A DNA stretch of 35,223 bases from Silene noctiflora (lineage: Eukaryota; Streptophyta; Magnoliopsida; Caryophyllales; Caryophyllaceae): positions 421,543 to 456,765 of the forward strand of contig VHZZ01000002.1 of assembly GCA_009801015.1 (NCBI GenBank), written 5' to 3'. Position numbers and translations under genes: made by a program. Positions 22,101 through 31,895 of the stretch are shown here, piece after piece (the stretch's first letter is position 1; every line of letters begins with the position of its first letter). Under the pieces are notes generated by a model that worked only from the letters and a program-made list of their open reading frames with translations, was not told the DNA's origin and made no database searches.

Positions 22101-25100
22101 TACTTAGCAAGATCACGCAGCATTGTGTTGGCTGAGGTTCCCTGGAGTACTGAATGTGCAAGGTTTGTGCCGCATATACTCAAATAATTACTCCATTCAC
22201 GCTCTTGTATTCTGTACTAGTCTACTGTTTTCAATAATTCCTTCAGATCTTCAGTTTTTCAACCTAATGGGAAGGAAGACTTTTAGTTATCAGTTACCAC
22301 CACCATTTTTTCGGCGGTGAAATAATAATTTCACAATGCCTACATAGAAGAAATATCGACTCAAATATTCATTGGTTGATAATTCTCCACTTAAGGTTCT
22401 TTGGTGACCCCTGCAGAAAAAAGAAAAAAATTTGTTATAGGGTTCTTGTGGGGATTAATATTGCCTATTCACTTTGATGATGGTGACTGACTGATCTGTC
22501 TTCCGCAAATCGGGTATGACACTGGAATTTGTTTAACTGTGTTTCAGTGTAATATATTTTCTTTATGTTGAGCAATTTTTTGTAAAAGTGAACTTTATGG
22601 ATAAATGTATTGCCCGTCGGCTTAGTGTGTTTGATAGTTCATATTGTTTTGAAAGACAGAATGAGTACAGAGTCCTTACGGTTGGTGATGATGGTTGTGC
22701 ATTTTACTTTTTGGCTTCTTATAATGTTCCTTTTACGCTGTTAGGCTTGAGGATAGGCTTACCAACCTAGAATCAGAGAATAAAGTCCTTCGTCAACAAG
22801 CTATAACGATGGCTCAGAATAATAAACTGCTAGCAGCGCGCTCGAGATCATTAATGCAGGTAGTTTAACTTACTTTCCATCTTCAATTGTTTCTTTAATC
22901 ATATTCTTTCCGTAAAATCTTATTCAATGGTACTATTCTTTTGACTCCTTGCAGAGGACAGAAAGTAGTTCAAGACATATGGTACTGAGCTCAATCCTTG
23001 TTGAGTTTCTATATGAAACAATACTGGTTTTCTACCTTCTACTTATTATTATGTTGCAATGATTAGGATCTACGAAGTGCATCCTTAAACCCAAGGGATC
23101 ACTCTGAAGTAGAGGGGAGAGCTCAGAAAGCCCTCAATGATAAACAGCAAGAAAATCAGGACTTGCTAATTCGATGTATAGCACAGCAGCTTGGTTTTAC
23201 AAAAGAACGACCTCTTGCAGCATGTATCATATACAAATGCCTGCGGCACTGGAGATCATTTGAAGTCGAGAGGACGAGCATCTTTGACCGTATCATTCAA
23301 ACAATAGGGCAGGCAATTGAGGTCACTTCTTTTAGATCAGAGAAAGCATCATAACATTCTAAATACATTTACTCTCTCCCGTTCACAATGATTTTTCACT
23401 GTGATTTTGTACAGGTTTTAAGAATTTTAATCTAAAACGTTGTAAGATGGGTAAGTGGGGTTATTACAACAACAAAAATGGTGCAATTGAGGTTCAAGGG
23501 GTTTTTTAATGACATGTCTTGTAATACTAAGAATTGTCATTAGTACAATAAGTTCATTTTTTTATACCAGAAAAGTAAAAAACTGATAGGGGAAAATCAT
23601 TGTGAATAGCGAGTATTTCTTAGTAAGAAGGCATTTCTAAAATTTCACGTATCTATGCAGAAGGCTCAAGATAACAATGATACTCTAGCGTATTGGCTAT
23701 CAAATACATCATTCCTGTTGTTGCTGCTACAACGCACACTTAAAGTTAGTGGTGCTGCTGGAATGGCCCCACAGCGTAGGCGCTCTTCAGCTGGTCTCTT
23801 ACGAAGGATGACCCAGGTATGGTTGCTTTTGTCTTGATTTCGGTCTTCAATTTTTTGTTAGATGTGGTAAATCTAATTCATCAGAGCACTTTGTTATTAG
23901 AGTTTCCGTGGGATTCCTCGGAACGTCGATCTTTCTTCGATTGACGGGGAAACGAATGGTAGTGTTGATGGCCTCTTGAGCCAGATTGAAGCCAAATATC
24001 CAGCGTTGCTTTTTAAACAGCAATTAACAGCATATGTGGAGAAGATATATGGAATGATCCGTGACAACCTCAAAAAGGAGATATCTCCTCAGTTAGGCTT
24101 ATGTATTCAGGTAATATCTTATGCAGTATGACATCATCAGCTATGACATCATCAGCTAATACATATATATTTACATCTGAAATGGCTTATGCAGGCTCCT
24201 AGGAAAGTTAGCTCAATAACTCTTGGTAGCTCAGCAGGTCAAGAGACTTTGTTTGTTCACTGGAAAGAGATTGTGCAGAGCTTAATCAATTACCTGAAAG
24301 CGATGAAAGCTAATCATGTAAGTTCATCTTTTTATTCTCTTAGTATTAGGTCCTGATACATTCTGTGTCCAACAGAGAACTGCTGTCAACTTCTTTGCCT
24401 GTGATCCATCACGCTTCATGATAATCTTGTGTCTAGTACTCTAACTCTTGATAAATGTTGCTTATCTTCTGTGGTGTCCACTTAATTAGTTGATCTGTCA
24501 ATGCAAGATCCTGTCTTATCTTCCATATCCAATTGTCATTTGATTTACTATAATTTAGCTAGAGGGTGATAGATTGATGCAGAATGGCTCGTCAAGCTCT
24601 GTGCATTTCTTGACGCTACTTTTACAATGGGCCATCTGCAAACATTCGCTGTGTTTTAAACGGTGGGGGAAAGATTCTGTGCATTTCTTGACACTACTTT
24701 TACCCTTTTCTCTGATAGAAGGGAGCCTTAGAGGCATTAGGGTAATGTTGTTGATGTTCGAGCTACACTATTCATTTGCTCTCCAGTTTAAGAGTCTAAT
24801 TCTTGGTTGAGGACCATAATATTTTGAGTTCCTTGTAACATCTAAAATGGAGGTTGCTTTTTCAAGTTGGAGAGTGGTATTTTGTCAATTCGTCGGTATA
24901 GATTTTTGAATTTATATTTTCTGTATTTATGACTGGGACGCGCTCCATAAAATGTGTCGTGTGTTGACTGATTACGAAAAACCAATTTCAGGTCCCTTCA
25001 TTTCTCATCCGGAAAGTGTACACCCAAGTATTCTCATTTATCAATGTACAGTTGTTTAACAGGTCTGAATTATTCAGAATCTTGCTCTTTTTTTTTTTAC

Positions 25101-26489
25101 ATTCTACTCGTATTTTATCGTGATTTTCTGATAAGCCTCTGCTTGTCGACCAGTCTTTTGTTGAGACGGGAGTGTTGTTCATTCAGTAATGCTGAATATG
25201 TTAAGGCAGGATTAGCTGAACTCGAAAATTGGTGTTATGATGCTAATGAAGAGGTAATTTTTTTTGTCCAGTCGTCGTTCTCTACTATGATTGGTTGTTT
25301 ATAAATTCTGCATCTGACTAAAGCCATGGTCTAAATGGCAGTTTGCTGGCTCGGCATGGGATGAGCTGAAGCATATCCGGCAAGCTATTGGTTTTTTGGT
25401 AATTTCTTTCTCTCTGCTGTTTAAAATGTTGCGTGTTATATATATCTAAATCAAGTAAAATGACGCACTAAACTGGTTACATTTGGTTGTACTTTAGTAT
25501 ATGGGTGCCATATTTGTGCATATATGACTGACATTCCGTCTTTTTTCAGGTCATTCATCAAAAACCGCAGAAAACCTTGGATGAAGTTAGCCACGACCTT
25601 TGCCCGGTAAATAATTTACTTTCAAGCTTCGGTCAGAAGCCTGTTGCGTCGATTTTACTCATTATTCTTACTATGGACCAGTTCCATTTTTCTGCCTGCA
25701 GGTCCTTAGCATTCAGCAACTTTACAGAATTAGTACAATGTATTGGGATGACAAATATGGCACCCATAGCTTGTCTCCTGAAGTAAGTTCCATGTGATCA
25801 ACCATTCACAGTTGCAATATTTTCATTTTTTCGGTAGTTATATATTGGTACTCAGGATATTTTACCCTTTGATGTGTAGCAACTTACTACACTATCTGCA
25901 AAACGCTTGGAGGAAGAGAGGAGTTTTTTATGAGTGAAATTTTCAGATAAACTAAAAACACTGAAGAACTGAGTATAAAACCAAGATACTTGTGCAATCA
26001 ACAGTTCAGCGCAAAGTAGAATAGGAACAGTTTGTAGCAAATGAACTATGTTGGCGGTAATTTGAAGTCTTCAGATCGGCTTCTGCAGTTCTCATTCTTC
26101 TTTTTTTGGGTCTGTAGGTAATATCAAATATGAGAGTTCTGATGACTGAGGATTCCAATAATGCAGTGAGTAGCTCTTTCCTACTGGATGACGATTCGAG
26201 GTAACATATGGTTTTCTACATTTTAAGGACTTTCTTATATTTATTTGCATATCGACTTGTTTATCGTGCATTCCTTCTTGCTGTTTTTCAATTCTATTTA
26301 CTTAACATCGACGGTTTCAAATGATGATCACTTTTTTGGGTATTGGTTGCTGAAATCTTATTATCCTGCAGTATACCATTTTCAGTGGATGACTTGGCAA
26401 AATCGACAGAGCAAATAAGTATCTCGGAAATTGATCCGCCTCCACTTATCCGAGAAAACACTGGTTTCAGCTTCTTGTTGGAGGGATAG
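6097..26489 (+). CDS. Class XI myosin heavy chain, XI-C/E/K group (myosin-17-like), 38 coding exons, 1519 aa
   Basis: This is an actin motor that carries organelles and vesicles and drives cytoplasmic streaming. The reading frame is complete: the 38 exons sum to 4560 nt with every phase matching. Exons 1-19: 6097-6099, 7391-7519, 8846-8989, 9127-9272, 9363-9519, 10029-10087, 11190-11349, 11444-11593, 11686-11822, 11923-12069, 12180-12281, 12360-12417, 12515-12616, 13225-13262, 13560-13686, 13780-13947, 14149-14280, 14363-14472, 14568-14628. Exons 20-38: 15231-15408, 15769-15974, 16055-16174, 16743-16841, 16982-17215, 17663-17802, 22745-22859, 22955-22981, 23067-23321, 23661-23816, 23901-24110, 24195-24317, 24992-25062, 25154-25253, 25342-25398, 25550-25606, 25702-25782, 26118-26200, 26372-26489. 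The start was chosen because exon 2 begins GTKVN, matching the family N-terminus MGTxVN, so exon 1 must end in ATG. Length fits the family (about 1500-1530 aa). Choice between XI-K, XI-C and XI-E is uncertain. Confidence 0.93.
7118..7258. mobile_element. hAT-type MITE with perfect 8-bp target duplication
   Basis: The left end is CAGGGCGGAACTAAGGGGGC and the right end ATCCGGGTTTCGACACTA, whose complement begins TAGTGTCGAAAC: an imperfect inverted repeat like the CAGnGGCGGA termini of plant hAT MITEs. An exact 8-bp duplication GTTTGGTT flanks it (7110-7117 and 7259-7266), the hAT target length. The 141-bp body is non-coding. It lies in myosin intron 1, directly after the degenerating end of the start-codon repeat array. 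Confidence 0.82.
7520..8845 (+). other. Myosin intron 2
   Basis: This 1326-bp GT-AG intron lies between the SH3-like exons. I see only short open frames without family resemblance, plus T-rich runs near the 3' end. No mobile element ends were recognised. Confidence 0.75.
10088..11189 (+). other. Myosin intron 6
   Basis: This 1102-bp intron interrupts the Ser codon just before the switch I arginine. It contains a 22-base T homopolymer (about 10170-10191). No coding or mobile-element signal was seen. Confidence 0.75.
12617..13224 (+). other. Myosin intron 13
   Basis: This 608-bp intron lies between the exons ending LDLLEK and starting [12 protein letters not shown]. Nothing besides AT-rich filler and short chance frames is visible. 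Confidence 0.75.
14629..15230 (+). other. Myosin intron 19
   Basis: This 602-bp intron lies between GLVGYQ and [11 protein letters not shown]. It is T-rich, with no recognised elements or genes. Confidence 0.75.
15231..16174 (+). other. Myosin XI exons 20-22: neck with six IQ motifs
   Basis: IQ cores begin near residues 741 ([12 protein letters not shown]), 764 ([12 protein letters not shown]), 789 ([11 protein letters not shown]), 812 ([11 protein letters not shown]), 837 ([11 protein letters not shown]) and 859 ([12 protein letters not shown]). Six calmodulin or light-chain sites are the class XI norm and give a long lever arm. The fourth is the least canonical: GAR replaces the usual RG pair. 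Confidence 0.88.
15442..15647. mobile_element. Stowaway-like MITE in myosin intron 20
   Basis: The left end CTTTCCCGCGTTCACAATG, continuing to CCCATTTGACTTT, is matched in inverse by AAAGTCAAATTGGATGATCA and TTGTGAAAACAATG at the right. TA flanks both ends (15440-15441 and 15648-15649). At 206 bp and non-coding, it shares the GTTCACAATG terminal motif with the element in intron 28, so the two are probably one family. Confidence 0.7.
16175..16742 (+). other. Myosin intron 22
   Basis: This 568-bp intron lies between the neck and coiled-coil exons (after LRMLKM, before [12 protein letters not shown]). No mobile element, RNA gene or coding stretch was recognised. Confidence 0.75.
17216..17662 (+). 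other. Myosin intron 24
   Basis: This 447-bp intron lies inside the coiled-coil region. The frame remains open for part of its 3' half by chance, but there is a clear TTATGCAG acceptor directly before ESLGSERE. Confidence 0.75.
19119..19615 (+). pseudogene. Two-exon coding-like fragment of unknown origin inside myosin intron 25
   Basis: The open stretch 19119-19369 follows an acceptor (GTCTCAG) and ends at a GTTAGC donor. Joined to 19563-19615 after TGCAG it reads to a TGA. The result is about 100 residues: a start rich in S and T, a run [12 protein letters not shown], then [18 protein letters not shown], and an acidic end [15 protein letters not shown]. Joined phases, low stop density and biased composition look like the genuine 3' end of a gene. 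I do not recognise the family. It could be a captured gene fragment, a nested gene end, or an alternative terminal exon pair of the myosin, because its entry phase fits exon 25. It is labelled pseudogene only because no upstream exons were found. Confidence 0.45.
20404..20511 (+). other. Weak exon-like segment in intron 25
   Basis: Between an acceptor-like TTGCATTGCCCAG and a strong donor-like GGTAAGTC lies an open frame reading [19 protein letters not shown] and then a hydrophobic stretch (about 36 residues). The proline-rich composition and both splice motifs look exonic, but it is short and unidentified. Confidence 0.25.
23372..23613. mobile_element. Stowaway-like MITE in myosin intron 28
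   Basis: The left terminus CTCTCTCCCGTTCACAATGA is inverted at the right as GAAAATCATTGTGAATAGCG followed by AG. TA dinucleotides flank it (23370-23371 and 23614-23615). Size is 242 bp and it is non-coding. It shares GTTCACAATG with the intron 20 element. Confidence 0.75.
24127..24156. repeat. 15-bp perfect tandem duplication in intron 30
   Basis: TATGACATCATCAGC occurs twice in direct succession, 17 bp after the donor of exon 30. This is a simple recent duplication. Confidence 0.85.
24318..24991 (+). other. Myosin intron 31
   Basis: This 674-bp intron contains a 28-bp near-perfect direct repeat, TCTGTGCATTTCTTGAC(G/A)CTACTTTTAC, at 24598-24625 and 24676-24703 (78 bp apart). No gene or mobile element ends were recognised. 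Confidence 0.75.
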
Positions 26490-27267
26490 ATTTAGTCTGT
26501 TTAGGACCTCTCTTGTATCTTCCATACACTGAAGCTCTAACTCGGCCCATGAAGTCGTGTTACGTTTTTACTCAGGAATGTACAGTACAGTATAGTCTAG
26601 CCTCCGCAAGTAAACCAGCCTTCGCTTCCTTCCTTACTTGGCATATTGGCCCGTCTGCTCGCATACTGGGGCCTTTGAAAAAATGCGCCAAAGGTACATC
26701 ATAGGTTTTGAAACGCGCCCGTGTTTTTTTTTTTGTCTTGTGAAGTGTAGTCTAATATATCAATTTTGTACCCAAATAGGATCATGTGCTATTGTAGCTT
26801 TTCTTTCAAGAAAGAAACTATATTGGGAACTAGTTTTTCTCTTTATATATACAATAACGAGGTTGTGCTTCTCTTTTTGGTGGAAATCGGAGCTATGGAA
26901 CTCTCTCTTTTTCGTCGAAATCGGAGCTATTGATCATTCTTAATTCTTGTTTTTTTTACCCGAAACTATGGAACTAAATGAGGGAGCGGCAGGGCGGCTG
27001 CTCCTGCCGCTCCCAGAATATCTTCATGAAGAATAGCCCGAAGAGAACCCGGTGGTGCGTCGATATGGGTGACAGAAATATAAGTGTCTAATCTTTAACC
27101 TACAAATGAATAAATGATACATCACCAATTTGTGTGTAATATTTCGTATTAATTTAAGACGTCTCTTACACCCGATTAATATTAAGGTGGAAATAAAACG
27201 AGGTTGCGACTCGTGAGAGGTCTTAAGTCCCAGACGGACTTATGCAAAAGGCCAACTATACCTATGA
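26490..27267. other. Myosin 3' UTR and spacer
   Basis: The stop codon is at 26487-26489. The stretch contains two copies of GAAATCGGAGCTAT (about 26882 and 26917) and a GC-rich hairpin at 26982-27014. No canonical AATAAA was found, so the poly-A site is not fixed. Confidence 0.45.
26982..27014. repeat. GC-rich perfect inverted repeat (12-bp stem, 9-nt loop)
   Basis: GGGAGCGGCAGG and CCTGCCGCTCCC are perfectly complementary around GCGGCTGCT. It stands out from the AT-rich surroundings, about 500 bp after the myosin stop. It may be the centre of a fold-back element or an RNA hairpin near the transcript end; neither can be shown here. Confidence 0.7.
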
Positions 27268-30200
27268 GGCCGCTTTATCTTACCCGAGAAACCTTCTGTG
27301 TAATTTTCGAAGATTTCTATTCCGGGACCCTCAAATCCCAAAACACTAAAACTGTGTATTATACACTTTAATTTGAGCCGGTCTGGAAGTCTTATCATGT
27401 TTATTTTTCTCCCGGTTTTTCTACCACATGTTTGGGATCGCTTTAGGAGTTACCCTATTTGATTTCACCCCAAATAATAAATACTAATCCATTTATCACG
27501 ATTATCTGTTTTTCGCCCAAGGCTAGTGTATCGCATACCAGTACCCTCAAATGTCTGTTGTTGCTCCTCAAATTTTGTGTGGCCTCTTTACTTAACCCGA
27601 GGAACCGCCCCGTGTGATTTGCGGACATTTTATTTTTGGGACTCTACAATCCCGTGTATTATACACATCAATTTGAGTCATTAGGGAACTCATGTCGGGT
27701 CAAATTTTTTTTTCTTCCGGTCTTTCTACCACGTGCCTGGGGTCGTTCAAGAGTAATCATATTCGATTTAAACCCCAAATAATAAATATCAATTCATCTA
27801 TCACGATTATTCGATTTTCGCCCGAGTCTTATTTATCGCATTCCGGCACTCTTAAATGTTCGCGGTTACTCCTCAAAAATTGTGTGACCTCTTATCTTAT
27901 CCGAGGATCTGTCCTTATGATTTATGGACATTTTTGTTCCGGAACCGTGGAATCCCAAAATTCGTGTATATGTTCTATTTGAGCCGTTCAGGAGGTTGTA
28001 CAAGGTCATGTTTCTTTTTCTTCTGATTTCTTGCCACGTGTTCGGGGTCGCCTCATGAGTTACCTTATTCGATGCAGCCCCAAATAACAAGGATTAATCC
28101 ATTTTTAACGATTATCCGATTTGCACCCAAATCGGGTTTATCGCATACCCATACCCTCAAGTGTCAGATGTTGCTTGTCAAAATTTGTGTGGGCTCTTTA
28201 TCTTACTTGAGGACATGTCCGTGTAATTTACAGACATTTTTGTTTTGGGACCTTAAAATCCCGAAAATCGTGTACATAACACTTCAATGTAGGCCATTCG
28301 GAAGCTCCTACCAAGTTACGTTTCTTTTCTCCCGTTTTTCTACCACGTGGTCGGGGTCGTCACTTCAAGAATTATCCTATTCGATTTCAGCTTTGAATAA
28401 CAAATATTAATCCATTTTTCACGATTATATGATTCTCGCTCGATACAGGATTATTGCATAACGGTACCAAACGTCCTTTGTTACTCCTTTAAATTTATGT
28501 GGTCGTTTTATCTGACCCAATGAACCTTGCGTGTGATTTACGGCCATTTTTGTTCCGGAACTCTGAAATCCTAAAAACCGTGTATTATACACTTCAATAT
28601 GAGCCGTTTGGGAGGTCGTATCGGACCATGCTTCTTTTTCTCCCGATTTTTCCGCCACGTGTCCGGAATTACTTCAGGAGTTACTCTATTCGATTTCACT
28701 CCAAATAATAAACATTAATTCATTTATCATGATTACCCGATTTTCGCCCGAGGCTAGTGTATCGCATAACGACACCTTTAAATGTCCGTTTTTGGTCCTC
28801 AAAATTAGTGCGGGATCTTTATCTGACCTGAGGAACCGTCCGTGTAATTTGCGGATATTTTTTTTCTGAGATCCTGGAAACCCGAAAACTGTGTACTATA
28901 CACACTTGAATTTGAGTCATTCGGAAGCTCTTACCAAGTTAAGTTCCCTTTTCTCCCTTTTTTCTATTACATATACGGGGTCGCTTCGGGAGATACCTAA
29001 TTCGATTTTAGTACCAAATAACAAGTATTAATAAATTTTACACCATTATCTGATTTTCGTCCGAAACTGGGTTATAGATAATAATGGCACCTCAAATATT
29101 CTCTGTTGCTCCTTAAAATTTGCGTGGCCGCTTTATCTAACCCGATGAACCATCTGTGTGATTTACGAACATTTTTGTTCCGGGACCTTTGAATCCAAAA
29201 AATCGTGTATTTATATACACTTCAATTTGAGCCGTTCAGAAAGTCGTACCAGATCACTTTTTTTTCTCTCGATTTCTCTACCACGTGTCCAGGATCGCTT
29301 CATAAATTAACCAGTTCGATTTCAGCTCTAAATACAAGGATTAATCCTTTTTTTACGAGTTTTGCATGAGGCTGAACTATCGCATACTGAAACCATGATT
29401 TACGGACATTTTTGTTCCAGGCCTTTGACTACGGAAAGCAGTGTATTAGACCCTACAATTTGAGCTATTCAGGAAGTCGTACTGCGTCCCGTTTTTTTTT
29501 CTATCGTTTTTCTAAAACATGTTCTGGGTGGTTTTAGGAGTTACTATATTCGATCTCAACCTCAAATAACAAGTATGTATCCATTTTTGACGATTAATTA
29601 TCTTATTCTCGCCTGAGATAGGATTATTGCATAACGGGTCACGTTTCTTTTTCTTTTGTTTTTTTACCACGATTTCGAGGTTGCTTTGGGAGTTAACCGA
29701 TTTCAACCCAAAATAAAATGTGTTAATCCATTTTTTACAATTTTCGTCCGAGTTTAATTTATTGCATATCGACACTCTCAAACGTTTGTTGTTGCTCCTC
29801 AAAATTTCAGTAATCACTATATCTGACCCGAGAAACCGTTCGTGTTATTTATAGACATTTTTGTTATGGCACCCTAAAATCCCGGAAACCGTGTATAATA
29901 CTTCAATTTGAGCTGTTAGGGAGCTCGTACCGGTTACGTCGCCTCTTTTTCTCCTGATTTTTTCTACCAGGTGTCCGGGGGTTGGTTTAGGATTTATCCT
30001 ATTCGATTTAATCCCCAAGTAATAGGGTTTAATCAATTTTTCACAGTTATTTGATTTTCTCCCCAAATTTGGGTTATCGCATACCGGAACTCTTAAATGT
30101 TCGTTGTTGCTTCTCAAGTTTTGTATGGCCGTCTTATTTGACCCAAGGAATAGTCCGTATGATTTATGAAGATTTTTGTTATGAACCCTACATTTCCGAA

Positions 30201-30925
30201 AATAGTGTATAATACGCACTTCAATTTGAGTTGTTCAAGAGATCGTGCAGGGTTGCGTTTCTCTTTCTACCAGGTTTTCTACAATATGTCTGGGGTCGTT
30301 CAGGAGTTAACCTATTCGGTTTCACCCCCCAAATTACAAATATTAATGCATTTTCATGATTATACGATTTTCGCGGAAGGCTGGTTTATCTCATACCAGT
30401 ACCTTCAAATATCTTCTAGTTCTTTTCAAAATTTATGTGGTGACTTTATCTAACTCAAGGATTCTGCCATGTAATTTACAGTGATTTTTATTCCGGGATC
30501 CTGATATCTCGAAAAACGTGTATTATACACTTCAATTTGAGTCGTTCGGGAGGTCGTATCGGAGTACGTTTCTTTTTCTCCCAGTTTTCTACAACGTGTC
30601 CGAGGTTGTTTAACGAGCTACTGTATTCGATTTTACCCCCAAATAAAACGTATTAACCCATTTATCACGAATATCCGATTTTCAACCAAAGCTAAGTGTA
30701 TCGCATACTGACACCCTCAAATGTCCATTGTTTTCCTCAACAATTGTGTGGCCGCTTTATCCGACCCGAGGAACTGTCCGTCTGATTTACGAACATTTTT
30801 GTTCTGGGACCGTGGAATCCCGAAATCTGTGTATTATCATATACCGTTCTATTTAAGCCGTTCGGGAGGTCATACAGAATCACGTTTCTTTTTTTCCCGA
30901 TTTTCTACCACGTGTTTGGGGTCGG
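27268..30925. repeat. Diverged satellite-like tandem array, about 310-bp monomer, about 12 units
   Basis: The phrase CTTTATCTnACCCGAGGAACC recurs at about 27274, 27587, 27891, 28197, 28507, 28818, 29132, 29818, 30133, 30445 and 30756, so the period is 304-316 bp. Each full unit carries, in order, GTGTGATTTACGGACATTTT, GTGTATTATACACTTCAATT, TTTCTCCCGnTTTTCTACCA, CACGTG, ATTCGATTTCACCCCAAATA, TTTATCACGATTAT and TATCGCATACC. Two units at about 29340-29800 have internal deletions. Units differ by roughly 15-25 percent by eye, so the array is old. It encodes no evident protein. The last unit stops after CACGTGTTTGGGGTCG, where a different element begins. Confidence 0.9.
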
Positions 30926-31581
30926 CATGACAATGGATAAGATCTGGATAGTGTCCTATTACTCCTATAAGATTCAGATCAAGATCTTTATGTCTAGTAG
31001 TGGATCCAAATCCGGTCCAGATCCACACAGTTTGAAATTTTTTGATTTATATCCCGATCCTCAAAATCTGGACTGGATACGGATCTATTCCGTATCCTTT
31101 TGATAATAAAAAAAATTAACCTACGACAACTTATGAAAATATTAAAATATTAGTTTTTGGTTTATATGATAACTTAACGTACTGCATTTTTCTATATTAA
31201 AATACAAATGTTAAAAAATAAAATTGTAAAGATATTGAAATAATTTTGTAAAATACAATAGTGGTAATAACAATTTTTTTTTGCAATCTAAAAATGTTAA
31301 TAAAATGAAATCATAACTTAGTTTATGAAAAATTTTAAGAAACGGATATATTTTTACTATTCTTTAACTTATCCTTTAATTTTTATTTTAAAATAAAATA
31401 TAAATATAAATAGATCTAAGGGTAGGATCTGGATCTTGACCATACGTTCCATATCCAAAGCCATTTCCACACTTAGATCCGATTCATAGCCATATCCATT
31501 AAATTCAAAATATTGCGATCCAGATCCGGTCTGTCGAATCTAATCGCAGGATCTAGATAGGATCCGAGATCTATTGCACCC
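30926..31581. mobile_element. Non-autonomous hAT-like element rich in GATCC/GGATC
   Basis: The left end GCATGACAATGGATAAGATC and the right end GATCCGAGATCTATTGCACC are approximately inverted copies. Both subterminal regions are dense in GGATCC, AGATCT and CAGATCC motifs, while the middle is AT-rich filler. Short subterminal motif clusters with a GGCAATGG-like end are typical of plant non-autonomous hAT elements. No clean 8-bp duplication was found, and the left edge is taken as the point where the satellite unit breaks off. Confidence 0.45.
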
Positions 31582-31895
31582 AAGTTTCTCCTAAGGTAAA
31601 AGAGGCTTGATCCTGAACATGATCTGAGCTGGGCTGTGCTGGCCTTTATTCATCTCTAGGCCCATCAAATGTCTTTCTACTTGGTCATTTTAGGTTTTTT
31701 TTGGGTTTCTTTGAGATTTGAATAATTCTAAGGTCCGCTCGATGTACCGTATTATTACAGATCCTATTCGATGAAAATAAATACTCTGTATATATTATTT
31801 AACTGGTATATTGCCTTGTTAATTGTTATTAATGAGACGTACGGTTAATTCTAATTTTCTCATTAATTATAGTATGGTACATAAGATGAATGAGT
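31582..31895. other. Intergenic spacer
   Basis: No gene or structured repeat was recognised between the two hAT-like elements. Confidence 0.4.

Larger units (their letters stand above)
17803..22744 (+). other. Myosin intron 25, 4.9 kb, with exon-like inserts
   Basis: The intron runs from CAATAG|GTAGTG to CTGTTAG|GCTTGAGG and splits an Arg codon. It is far larger than its neighbours, whose typical length is 80-600 bp. It contains the two-exon coding-like fragment at 19119-19615 and a weaker exon-like stretch at 20404-20511. I found no LTRs, terminal inverted repeats or transposase that would explain the expansion. Confidence 0.85.
16743..22981 (+). other. Myosin XI exons 23-27: coiled-coil dimerisation region
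   Basis: Residues 879-1083 are rich in E, K, Q, L and R with heptad spacing ([73 protein letters not shown]). This is the rod that pairs two heavy chains. Exon 27 is a micro-exon of 27 nt (RTESSSRHM). Exons 25 and 26 are separated by the gene's largest intron (4942 bp). Confidence 0.88.
23067..26489 (+). other. Myosin XI exons 28-38: globular cargo tail with dilute (DIL) domain
   Basis: Residues about 1110-1519 form the cargo-binding globular tail. Family signatures in order are [138 protein letters not shown] and the end [13 protein letters not shown]...[15 protein letters not shown]. The DIL domain covers roughly 1150-1440. The tail is complete and ends EG-stop at 26487-26489. This region, with the MAPQRRRSS segment and the C-terminus, is what places the protein in the XI-C/E/K group in my judgement. 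Confidence 0.92.

Noticed and set aside
22085-22134. Short coding-like stretch [17 protein letters not shown] in intron 25
   Set aside because: It closes with a stop after a few more bases, has no convincing acceptor or donor, and matches no family I know.
27268-30925. CRISPR-like or gene-cluster interpretation of the regular repeats
   Set aside because: Units are 310 bp, contiguous and diverged with no unique spacers. This is a eukaryotic tandem repeat.
27692-30930. Repeated antisense and sense frames of 70-125 codons across the satellite
   Set aside because: They recur because the DNA unit recurs, they are interrupted differently in each unit, and they show no domain. Not evidence of a protein-coding transposon.
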